The notes beneath the pieces are model-generated. The model did no database searches and was not told the origin of the DNA. It saw only the letters and a list, made by a program, of their open reading frames with translations. 64,000 nucleotides of DNA from Natronomonas salina (GTDB taxonomy: Archaea > Halobacteriota > Halobacteria > Halobacteriales > Haloarculaceae). The number at the start of each line of letters is the position of its first letter. Position 1 is the stretch's first letter. Below, one piece after another: positions 33,935 to 41,790 of this stretch. The DNA lies in NCBI RefSeq assembly GCF_013391105.1, contig NZ_CP058335.1, forward strand, positions 2,852,001 to 2,916,000, given 5' to 3'. The translations under genes were made by a program, and so were the position numbers.

Positions 33935-35446
33935 ATGACCGGAACACCACCCAGCCGCCCCGCCGCGCCGGAGAACGTCCTCCTGCAGACGGGCGACCAC
34001 GACGACTGCGACGAGTCGGCCTGTATGGACCTCCTCGGCGTCGAGGACCCCGCGGCGGCGGACGTCCTCTTCGTGACCGTCACGAAGTCGGCGCGCGAAC
34101 GGCTGGACGCCCTGAAGCGGCACGCGGACGCGCCGCCGGCCAACGTCGGCGTCGTGAGCGTCCAGGTCGGCGGCTCCGGCGGCACCGCACGGGCCGGCGG
34201 CGAGGACGGGCCCGCGGTGCGGCGCATCTCCGACCCGAGCGACCTCACCGGCGTCGGCATCGCCATCTCGGAGTTCCTCTCCGCCTGGCGTGACACCGGC
34301 AACCGGACCGTCGTCTGCGTCGAGTCGCTGACCGCACTGCTGCAGTACGTCGACGCCAACCGCGTCTTCCAGTTCTGTAACGAGATCACCTCGAAGTTCG
34401 AGCGGGCCGAGGCGCTCGCGCACTTCCACATCACGCCCGGCGCCCACGAGCCGCAGGTGCTGAACGTGCTGTCCTCGCTATTCGACAGCCGCGTCGGCGC
34501 CGCCGACCTGGGGTACGGCTCGCAGGTCGAGGAATCGACATCGGCGAGCGAAGCGACGACTGGACCCGACCGCTCGGGCGGAGCGGGCGCCGAGTCAGGC
34601 GGGGACGCCGACGATCCGTTCGAGTACGTCGCCGAGGATCCGGACTCCGATCAGGAAGCGACGGACGGCGACCCCACAGAACCCGAGACGGGAAGGGAAC
34701 CGGCGGCGGAGCCGTCCGAATCCGTCGACACCGAGGAGGCCGACGAGGCGGTCGAGGAGATCGACCTCGTCGACCCGCGAGAGTCGGGCCTGGACGACGC
34801 GGGAGTAGCGGCCGACGCTACAGATGACGAGCCCGCGTCGACCGTCGAAACGTCAGGCGGGGACGACGAAGCCGATGCGAGCGAGGTACACGACACCCCG
34901 ACAGACAGCGGGCGGTCGGTCGGAAAAGACGTCAGTGAAACCAGTACGGATGTAGGTGCATCGGAGCCGGGGCCGTCGAACGAACCGGGCGACCGTCCGG
35001 TGAAGTACGCGCTCTACCAGCGGACGACGGCGACCGTCGTCGGCGTGGTCGTCATGCTGGTGCTGTTGAGCTTCCTCGCGGCGGCGATGCCGCTTCCGAT
35101 CGGTACCGACGGCCCCGGAAACGGCGGTGCCGACGTGCCAGAGACGACGACACCCACGCCGGACGCTGCCGCAGCGGCGGACGCAGACGGCGATCAGGGA
35201 GCGACCGCCACTGCAACGTCCACGCCGGAGCCCACGGCGACGCCGACCCCGACGGCCGAACCGACGCCGACTCCAACGGCGACGCCGACGGCCACCGAGA
35301 CGCCGACGCCGTCTCCCACGCCGACCGCGGAACCGACGGCGACGCCCGAACCGACGGCGACCGCGACCCCGGACGACGGCTCGCTCACGGACGGCATCTC
35401 CGACACGCTGGACGGCGACGAAGACGGCGACGATAGCCTCCTCTGA
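33935..35446 (+). CDS. DUF7504-like RecA-fold protein with membrane anchor and Thr/Pro stalk
   Basis: 503 residues. Residues 10-195 form a RecA/KaiC-like α/β domain (NVLLQTGDHDD, DVLFVTVTKSARERLDALKR, TVVCVESLTALLQYVD) without a Walker A lysine, as in DUF7504 proteins. A 160-residue acidic linker leads to one membrane helix (about 365-386, TATVVGVVVMLVLLSFLAAA), then a Pro/Thr repeat tract (403-475, PTPTPTAEPTPTPTATPT type), likely exposed and O-glycosylated. The domain order implies a cytoplasmic sensor head tied to an external stalk. Role unknown. Confidence 0.72.
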   Translation: MTGTPPSRPAAPENVLLQTGDHDDCDESACMDLLGVEDPAAADVLFVTVTKSARERLDALKRHADAPPANVGVVSVQVGGSGGTARAGGEDGPAVRRISDPSDLTGVGIAISEFLSAWRDTGNRTVVCVESLTALLQYVDANRVFQFCNEITSKFERAEALAHFHITPGAHEPQVLNVLSSLFDSRVGAADLGYGSQVEESTSASEATTGPDRSGGAGAESGGDADDPFEYVAEDPDSDQEATDGDPTEPETGREPAAEPSESVDTEEADEAVEEIDLVDPRESGLDDAGVAADATDDEPASTVETSGGDDEADASEVHDTPTDSGRSVGKDVSETSTDVGASEPGPSNEPGDRPVKYALYQRTTATVVGVVVMLVLLSFLAAAMPLPIGTDGPGNGGADVPETTTPTPDAAAAADADGDQGATATATSTPEPTATPTPTAEPTPTPTATPTATETPTPSPTPTAEPTATPEPTATATPDDGSLTDGISDTLDGDEDGDDSLL

Positions 35447-35548
35447 TCGCCCTCCAGACCTGGACGGTCGTCCATCCCCCGCTGCGTCGTCGCCGGTGTC
35501 CGACCATCGAGCGTGAGAATTAACCGACCGCCAGCGCAAGCGCAACCG

Positions 35549-35956
35549 ATGGCGACGCTCGTCACGTCGGTCGACGACATCCCCGAGGACGGGTCGTACC
35601 TGTTCACCGTCGAGGCCGCCGACGGCGAGACGGAGGAGGTCATCCTGGTCCGGCTCGAGGACGGCGTCTCGGCGTGGAAGAACTTCTGCCAGCACGAGAC
35701 CGACCAGCGGCTCGACCTCGGCGAGGGCGTGGCGCGCCGCGACGACCAGATCATCTGCCCGAAGCACGGCTCGGCGTTCGACGTCGGATCGGGCTACTGC
35801 GGCAACGGCCCGGCCGCCGGCTCCACGCTGGAGGAGGTCGACGTCACCGTCCGCCACGGACAGGTGTACCTCACGGACGACGACCTGGAGTTCAGCCACG
35901 AGGGCGGCAGCGACGAGGACGACACACCGGGCTCGTCGTCGCACCTGCGGTTCTGA
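35549..35956 (+). CDS. Rieske-type [2Fe-2S] protein
   Basis: 135 residues from ATG 35549 (MATLVTSVDDIPEDGSYLFT). The cluster ligands are visible as Cys-x-His in FCQHETDQ and Cys-x2-His in IICPKHGSAFDVG, the normal Rieske ferredoxin spacing. It ends in a Gly/Asp/Ser tail. It likely carries electrons for an oxygenase or reductase, but no such partner is adjacent. GAATTAACC about 30 bases upstream supports this leaderless start. Confidence 0.93.
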   Translation: MATLVTSVDDIPEDGSYLFTVEAADGETEEVILVRLEDGVSAWKNFCQHETDQRLDLGEGVARRDDQIICPKHGSAFDVGSGYCGNGPAAGSTLEEVDVTVRHGQVYLTDDDLEFSHEGGSDEDDTPGSSSHLRF

Positions 35957-35992
35957 GCGGGGCGGCACCGGAAAACAGTCCGGACCGTTCGG

Positions 35993-37756
35993 TTACGAAT
36001 CCTCGAAGTCGATCGTCGGCATCTCGTCGTCGCCGGACTTCTTGGTGTCGACGTCGCCGATCTCGAAGATGGAGCTCGCCCGCTTCGGAGACTCGTCGGC
36101 CTCTTCGTCGTCCTCCTCTTCGGCTTCGTGATCGGCACCGTCGTCGACCTCGTCGCGCCCTTCGTCGGGGTCGTGGCCTGTTCCGTCGACCGGTTCCACG
36201 TCTCCGTCTATCCCTGTTCCATCGGCGGGTCCGTCGGCCATCTCGGAGTCGTCGTCGAGGCCCGGTCCGTCGTCGAGGTCCGTACTGCTGGATTCGAAGG
36301 CGAGGCTGACGGAATCGGGCCCATCCTCCGGGTCGGGCTCCTCGTCCGCTTCGTCGGCCGTCGGCACCGAATCCGGGGAGACGAACGCGTCGTCCGCGTG
36401 TTCCAGTTCCGTCGCCCCGTCGGCGTCGGCCCCGTTCGAGTCGGTCTGCTCCGAACCGGACGACACCGAGAAGTGCGTCGCCTCCGCGGTTTCGAGGCTA
36501 TCCTGGAGATAGACGTCGGTCGTCGGGCCTTCCTCTGAGGTGCCGTCGTCGGATTCGGAGGTTCCGTCGTCAACGTCGTCGGCATCGTTTGCATCTCCTT
36601 CGTCGACGGAGACCTCGCCTGCGTCGGAGGTATCCTCACCGGCAGAGGGCTCGTCGTCGGACGAGTCGACGACGGTGACCGCCTCGGTGTCGTCGACGGC
36701 GTCGAGGTCCGCTCCCTCGACGGTCGTGCCCGGAGGCGTGTCGTCCGGTCGCTGCAGGCCGTCGACGAGCGTCCGCCGGATGGACTCGAAGGCCTCGACC
36801 TCAGCCTCGAGCGCCGCGACGTCCTCGGAGATGGACTGCTCGAGGTCGTTGAACTCCTCGCACATCACCTCCGCGCGGCGGCGGATCTCCGTCCGGACGT
36901 CGTCGACGTCCTCCTGGTGGGCGACCTGGAGTGACTCGATGGTCTCCGCCTGCGCGTCGAGTCCGGCGGAGAGTTCGTCCAGCCGCTCGGCCAGCTCGTC
37001 CTGGCGCTGCCGGACCGTCTCGACGTCGTCGACGAACTCCTCGAGTCGGTCGAGCCGTTCGTCGAACTCCGTGATGGCGTCGTCGCCCTCGCCGTGGACG
37101 GACAGCAGATCCTCCAGCGCGTCGACGGAGGCGTCGAAGTCGGCGAGGCGCTTCTGGACGTACTCCAGCCGCACCGCCTCGGACTCCGAGTTCTCGACGC
37201 CGAGGTGGTCTCTGAGCTTCGCCCGCTGGGACTCCGGGACGGTCCCCGACTCCAGTTCGGCGATCAGCGCCGACGCGACGCTACCGGGTTCCGTTTCGGG
37301 GTTCACGACACCGCCGTCGGCGTCGACCCGCTTCTGGTCGGCGCTGTCGTCGGCGCTGGTTCCCTGATCGGGAACGACTTCGTCGCCGCTCGCCGACACG
37401 TCTGTACGGTTCTCACTGGCGACCTGCAGTTCGGGCTCGGCGGAGCCAAACGCCAGCTCTCCGCCTTTCGACGCGACCATCCCCAGCACGTAGGTCTGCT
37501 CGACCCCAGGGTCGAGGGTCACCTCCGCGTGGAGTTCGCCGTCGACGACCCGCCAGTCCGACGGTTCGTACTCCTCGTGGAAGCCGTACTCGGCGAGGTT
37601 CGCGGTCGGCAGTCCGTCGACGAGACGCACCGTGACCGACTCGTCGCCGGTGGACTCGAGGGCGTACTCGACGACCAGGCCCTCTCCCTGCCGTTCGACA
37701 GCCCTTGTACCCGAGACGGTACCCCCCGGAACCGTATCGGAGAAGTGGGTCGGCAT
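35993..37756 (-). CDS. Acidic coiled-coil protein with N-terminal β domain
   Basis: 587 residues. The N-terminus (about 1-115; VVEYALESTGDESVTVRLVD, GVEQTYVLGMVASKGGELAF) looks like an Ig-like or DUF11-type β domain. Residues about 190-345 are a heptad-rich coiled coil (RLADFDASVDALEDLLSV, RQRQDELAERLDELSAGLDA). A 230-residue Asp/Glu/Ser-rich region follows, ending EMPTIDFEDS. No signal peptide or membrane helix is seen, so it is probably cytoplasmic and scaffold-like. It is divergent from the TbsP-like regulator and shares its AT-rich spacer. No named family is recognised. Confidence 0.75.
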   Translation of the reverse strand: MPTHFSDTVPGGTVSGTRAVERQGEGLVVEYALESTGDESVTVRLVDGLPTANLAEYGFHEEYEPSDWRVVDGELHAEVTLDPGVEQTYVLGMVASKGGELAFGSAEPELQVASENRTDVSASGDEVVPDQGTSADDSADQKRVDADGGVVNPETEPGSVASALIAELESGTVPESQRAKLRDHLGVENSESEAVRLEYVQKRLADFDASVDALEDLLSVHGEGDDAITEFDERLDRLEEFVDDVETVRQRQDELAERLDELSAGLDAQAETIESLQVAHQEDVDDVRTEIRRRAEVMCEEFNDLEQSISEDVAALEAEVEAFESIRRTLVDGLQRPDDTPPGTTVEGADLDAVDDTEAVTVVDSSDDEPSAGEDTSDAGEVSVDEGDANDADDVDDGTSESDDGTSEEGPTTDVYLQDSLETAEATHFSVSSGSEQTDSNGADADGATELEHADDAFVSPDSVPTADEADEEPDPEDGPDSVSLAFESSSTDLDDGPGLDDDSEMADGPADGTGIDGDVEPVDGTGHDPDEGRDEVDDGADHEAEEEDDEEADESPKRASSIFEIGDVDTKKSGDDEMPTIDFEDS

Positions 37757-38079
37757 TGGTACTCTACGAGGACGATTTCACCACCACGCATATATCTTTA
37801 GTACCTGTATCGGCAGGCGAAAGGAGGTCCGGAACGATGCCCCGAGTCGAGCGCCGGAGGCGGCGCGGGTCGCCCCGGTCGCTCAGCGCCGCGTACGGAC
37901 TCGTTTCCCCTCGATAATCACCACCTAGAGAGCAGGTCCCGGCACAGCCGAACTTACCAACGGCATGTAATATTCTAGTTACCTAGTGTAAAATTATACA
38001 CGACCTAGAGATGACTTCATTATCCGGTTTATTCCGAGGTATTCGATGGCTTTATTCTTAGTGTGGGTGAAAATTGCAT
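37757..38079. other. AT-rich divergent promoter region
   Basis: 323 bases with no gene, far more AT-rich than the surroundings (37910-38075). It holds ACCTAG three times (about 37923, 37981, 38003, two within ACCTAGAGA), an inverted repeat at 37986-38001, and a CTTTATTC box about 30 bases before ATG 38080. On the other side CATATATC near 37790 could be the TATA box of the coiled-coil gene. Confidence 0.7.
37986..38001. promoter_or_regulatory. Inverted repeat GTGTA-N6-TACAC
   Basis: GTGTAAAATTATACAC lies midway between two divergent genes, one coding for a DNA-binding protein of the TbsP-like type. It is flanked by ACCTAG repeats. It is a good candidate for an autoregulatory operator, though the binding protein is not shown by sequence. 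Confidence 0.5.
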
Positions 38080-38901
38080 ATGGCTAACGAAACGGTCGAA
38101 GGGGTTCGCCAGGATCGCTTCGAGAGCCTGCTGGAGGAGCTATCCGGAACCGTGCTGGTGACGACGTCGACCTCCGACGACGTCGCCGGTCTCGTGACCG
38201 CGCTCGAATCGAACACCGACGACGAGGTGCGCCTCCTCGTCGACGAACCGACCGCGAAGATCGTCAGGGACTCGTTCCTCCTGTCGTCGCGTGTCGTCGA
38301 CCTGGTCGACGAAGGTATCCTCGAGGTCCGCATCGCGTCCCCCGAGACGCCGTTCTCCACCCTGTTGGCCGGGAGCGACGACGTTCGGTGCATCGCCTCG
38401 ATCGCCGGCTCGGCGGTCACGGAACTGCGATCGGACTCCGACGACGCGGCGGTCGGAGCCATCCGGGAGGAGTTCGACGACGTCTGGGCCGACGCCGAGC
38501 AGTTCGTCGCCCGGACGCCGGCCTACTCCGTGATGCTCGATACCCTCGACGACCGGCTGGGCGAGTCGATGCGGGCGGACGTCGAACAGGTCTTCGAGGA
38601 GGCCACGGCCGTCCGGGGTGACGCCCGGGCGATCAAGCCGGTCCGGCTCAGCCTGCTGATGGGCGCGAAGAACCGGGTCCAGTTCTACGAACTCGGCCTC
38701 TGGGGCGAATCCGAGGGCGTCGCCAGTCGAGCGAAGTTCTCCCGTGAGAAGCAGGCCCTCGAGGAGCACGGCCTCATCGACACCGAGAAGGTCCCGACCG
38801 ACGTCGGCCGGCCGCGACAGCGGCTCGTCCTCGGCGACGAACTCGAGGAGATGGACGCGCTCGAACTGACCAGCGCCGCGCGGAGCGTCCTCCCCGACTA
38901 G
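38080..38901 (+). CDS. TbsP-like transcriptional regulator (DUF5821)
   Basis: 273 residues. The N-terminal α/β domain (RFESLLEELSGTVLVTTSTS, VRLLVDEPTAKIVRDSFLLS) and the C-terminal winged-helix region (KNRVQFYELGLWGESEGVAS, KFSREKQALEEHGLIDTEKV, RPRQRLVLGDEL) match the haloarchaeal DUF5821 family, which includes the regulator TbsP of Haloferax. The symbol tbsP is not assigned because orthology is unproven. ATG 38080 is chosen over a codon six bases upstream by the TATA spacing. Its stop is shared in CTAG with the convergent CHAT gene. Confidence 0.82.
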   Translation: MANETVEGVRQDRFESLLEELSGTVLVTTSTSDDVAGLVTALESNTDDEVRLLVDEPTAKIVRDSFLLSSRVVDLVDEGILEVRIASPETPFSTLLAGSDDVRCIASIAGSAVTELRSDSDDAAVGAIREEFDDVWADAEQFVARTPAYSVMLDTLDDRLGESMRADVEQVFEEATAVRGDARAIKPVRLSLLMGAKNRVQFYELGLWGESEGVASRAKFSREKQALEEHGLIDTEKVPTDVGRPRQRLVLGDELEEMDALELTSAARSVLPD

Positions 38902-40973
38902 TCGAGCTCCTCGGCGAGGTCGAACGCCCAGCGGAACTCGCCGTCGAACTGGACGGGGACGTTCGTGAACTCGAGGAATTCACTGAGTTCCGTCGCTCGA
39001 AGCTCGAACGGCCCGATAGATCTTCCTGCAAGGAAACTTCCCTCTTCGGAGCTCAGCCAGGGCTGGTAGATCCCTCCAGCGCCTAGGCGGAACGTTTGAT
39101 AGGTGGAGATAGTTAATTCGTATCCGTCGTCCGTGGATTCTACGGTGCATCTGTTCGGGATTCCTTGCGTGGATACGAGAGTGGCACTGTCGTCGCCAAC
39201 AGCCAGATACTGACCGCCGATGATCGATCGGGAACGAGCGATTTCGAGTGCCATTCGCAACGGGTATCCGATGTTCAGTAGCCGTGTGGCCGTCCGGCCG
39301 ACGATGGTCGCCTGATCGTCGGTGACGTCGCTGAGTGTCGCGATGCCGCCGATCGCGCCCCCCTCGACGAGCTTGATCGCCTGCCTGTAGGATTGGCAGG
39401 CGTTGAGGAAGAACGCCTCGACCCCGACCGATTCGACCGAAGCGATATCGAGGTAGCCGTCGTTACACTGGAGCCCGTCAGCCGTAGCGTGACCGATGTA
39501 GTGAAGGAAGTCCGTCTTCTGTTCGAGCAAGCTCACGAGTGACGCCCGATCGAGGTTCTCGTGGATCGTCACGTTGAACGGTAACTCCCTGGCGTCAGCG
39601 TAATAGTCTCGGACCGTAGTCGCCTCTGCGTTCATCCACGATTCGTTACAGACGATCGTGACATCGATCGAATTCCTTTCGGACGAACCTCGTTTGAACC
39701 TGTTTCGGAACCCTTCTACGACGAGCTTGTTCGTCGAGATCGGGATGTCGTCCCCGACCCAGATATCGTGGCTGTTCTCGCTCGATTCTATCTCGACGAA
39801 CGACGCTTCGCCGTTGAACACTTCCGACGCGGCACGCGTCGAGCCACCGGTGGTGAAGGCGCGGAGCGCTGAACGCCGCGCTTCGATCCCCGAGATTCGG
39901 GCCGGTGACACCGCCCGCACCGGTACGAGCTGCGCGACGAGATGTGGAATCGCTTCGATATTCGTGGCAAACGGTTCGACGTATGCCGTGGCCGGCCAAT
40001 CGGGAACCTGGGCACGAACGGGCTGGAACGGCACGTCGAGGTACTTTCTGAGTCTGGTCTCCTGATCGGCCTCGTACAGTTCGAGGAGGTCGAACGGGAT
40101 GACGTCAGAGAGACGGTTCGTTTCGACTGTTTCTACCGGGTACGACCCTGCGGTCCGGACGGCACAGTCGAGACCGAAGGTGTGCTGCAATAGCTCGGAT
40201 ACGCCCGACCCGAATGAGCCGGAGTCGAACTGGTAGACGGAGTCGCCATCGACACGTAATTCGGGTTCCGAATTCGGTCGAACGTCCGCGCTGAGATAGT
40301 AGATGAGCGGTGCAGCTTCATAGAGAAACGACACTTCCTCGGGCAGGGCCATCGTCACGGGTTGCTCTCCGGTCTTCAGGTCGCTAGGGACATCGAGTTC
40401 GTCCCCCAACCGTACCTCTGGAGGATATCCCCGGAGGTTGGGATAAGACCTCAAGGGCTTCGTCGTCATCAGCCCCTCGCCGAGATACGAAAAGGCGCTC
40501 ATGATGTCAGCCGGGTTGTTCGTCGTGGTGATGGTGCCTGCTGGTTGCTTCCGTGGTGATCTCGCGCCGATCGAAATAGCTGTCGACCCATCGAACTGAA
40601 TCTGCAGCCGTTCGTCGACCGAGGTGACAGCCACCGATCCACTGAAACGAATATACGTCTTCACCGGGTGGCAGATCTCGAGGTAGTAGTCACCAGACGA
40701 CACGTTTAGGTCGGTATCTCGGTCAGTAATGTGGAGCAATTCACCCTCGTCGCTCCAGAGGTGCATCGTGACGAGAGTGCCTAGTTGAAATCCCGACGTC
40801 TCGACCCGAACCGCGTCGCTCACCGGGTATTCGAACCCGTCGGTCGAGACCGGCTCCGGCGACACCGGCTCGCCCGTGTAGAGCGTGTACTGTTCGTTCC
40901 CGACCGTATCCGCGACGTGTAACCGAGGCGGTCCCTCGAGCGCCTCGAACGCGACTTGCCCCATCCCTGCCAC
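38898..40973 (-). CDS. CHAT-domain (caspase-fold) protease
   Basis: 691 residues. The C-terminal third is a CHAT peptidase: LHYIGHATADGLQCNDGYLD supplies His495 and FFLNACQSYRQA supplies Cys526, the expected His-Cys dyad, followed by GGAIGGIATLSDVTDDQATI. The first 350 residues are β-rich (YYLEICHPVKTYIRFSGSVA; VPFQPVRAQVPDWPAT) and match no family I can name. There is no signal peptide, so it acts in the cytoplasm. ATTTATGG about 27 bases upstream supports ATG 40973. Base composition is plainly less GC-biased than its neighbours, consistent with transfer. No TPR, gasdermin or STAND partner is adjacent. Confidence 0.85.
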   Translation of the reverse strand: MAGMGQVAFEALEGPPRLHVADTVGNEQYTLYTGEPVSPEPVSTDGFEYPVSDAVRVETSGFQLGTLVTMHLWSDEGELLHITDRDTDLNVSSGDYYLEICHPVKTYIRFSGSVAVTSVDERLQIQFDGSTAISIGARSPRKQPAGTITTTNNPADIMSAFSYLGEGLMTTKPLRSYPNLRGYPPEVRLGDELDVPSDLKTGEQPVTMALPEEVSFLYEAAPLIYYLSADVRPNSEPELRVDGDSVYQFDSGSFGSGVSELLQHTFGLDCAVRTAGSYPVETVETNRLSDVIPFDLLELYEADQETRLRKYLDVPFQPVRAQVPDWPATAYVEPFATNIEAIPHLVAQLVPVRAVSPARISGIEARRSALRAFTTGGSTRAASEVFNGEASFVEIESSENSHDIWVGDDIPISTNKLVVEGFRNRFKRGSSERNSIDVTIVCNESWMNAEATTVRDYYADARELPFNVTIHENLDRASLVSLLEQKTDFLHYIGHATADGLQCNDGYLDIASVESVGVEAFFLNACQSYRQAIKLVEGGAIGGIATLSDVTDDQATIVGRTATRLLNIGYPLRMALEIARSRSIIGGQYLAVGDDSATLVSTQGIPNRCTVESTDDGYELTISTYQTFRLGAGGIYQPWLSSEEGSFLAGRSIGPFELRATELSEFLEFTNVPVQFDGEFRWAFDLAEELD

Positions 40974-41103
40974 CCCTGAAGACGGAGACCCCCATAAATC
41001 GCTCGCGGATTCTCACAGCCAGCAAACGCCCGGCCGTAGCGAGAATCGAGGCTCGCGGAGCGGATAGGTACCGGTCTCGGGAGCACCGATGTCGAACTCC
41101 GGC

Positions 41104-41718
41104 TCAGATGTCGAGTTCCGGGACGTCGACGGCCCCCTCGTCGGTCTCGGGGTCGTACGCCCGGATGGCGTCGAGGACGATACCCAGGGTCCGCTCGGGG
41201 CTCCAGCGGGCGGTGTTGAGAACGAGGTCGTAGATGGACCGGTCCGAGAGGTCGACGTCGTAGTAGCCCTCGAACCGCTTGACGTCGATGACGTCACGGA
41301 CGCGCATCTCGGCGCCCATCTCCTCGCGGTCGGCGGTGCGGGCGACCCGGACCTCCTCGGGGGCGTCCACCCAGATGCGGAGGTCGGCGCGGTTACCGGC
41401 GAGCCAGCCGGCCAGCCGGGACTCGAGGACGAACGCCTTGTTCGCGGCGCCCCACTTCTCGGCGATGGTCTTGAGCCGGCGGTCGATCTCGCGGTCGATA
41501 TCGCCGGACTCGCTGGCTGCCGCGACGAGCTGCGTGATGGTCTCGTCGCGCTCCTCGGCGATGTCGCGGAACACCTCGCCGCCGGAGACGTGCCCGCAGT
41601 CGAGGGCCTCCGAGAGCCCCTCGCAGAGCGTCGTGAGGCCGGCGCCCGACGGCCCCGAGACCGTGATGAAGAGGTTGCTGTCGACACGCTGGTCCGCAGT
41701 GATGTCGAACTCCGACAT
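41104..41718 (-). CDS. Cytidylate-kinase-like protein with altered P-loop
   Basis: 204 residues. The fold of archaeal CMP kinases is clear (FITVSGPSGAGLTTLCEGLS; GGEVFRDIAEERD; ADLRIWVDAPEEVRVARTAD; YDVDLSDRSIYDLVLNTARW). However, Walker A reads GPSGAGLTT: the Lys that grips the ATP phosphates is Leu28. The Arg-rich lid and the NMP-binding part remain. It is either a paralogue that lost kinase activity or one that uses another basic residue; a canonical cmk gene would be expected elsewhere. It is downstream of the CHAT promoter but in its own unit. Confidence 0.8.
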   Translation of the reverse strand: MSEFDITADQRVDSNLFITVSGPSGAGLTTLCEGLSEALDCGHVSGGEVFRDIAEERDETITQLVAAASESGDIDREIDRRLKTIAEKWGAANKAFVLESRLAGWLAGNRADLRIWVDAPEEVRVARTADREEMGAEMRVRDVIDVKRFEGYYDVDLSDRSIYDLVLNTARWSPERTLGIVLDAIRAYDPETDEGAVDVPELDI

Positions 41719-41790
41719 GGTCTCCCTTCCGAGGCGGCCCGGATAAACGCGGCGGGCGCGTCGGTCCGCGATGCCACCGACGGCCTCCGG

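Noticed and set aside
35215-35380. Possible tandem DNA repeat of regulatory kind
   Set aside because: The periodicity comes from Pro-Thr codons of the membrane-anchored protein's stalk.
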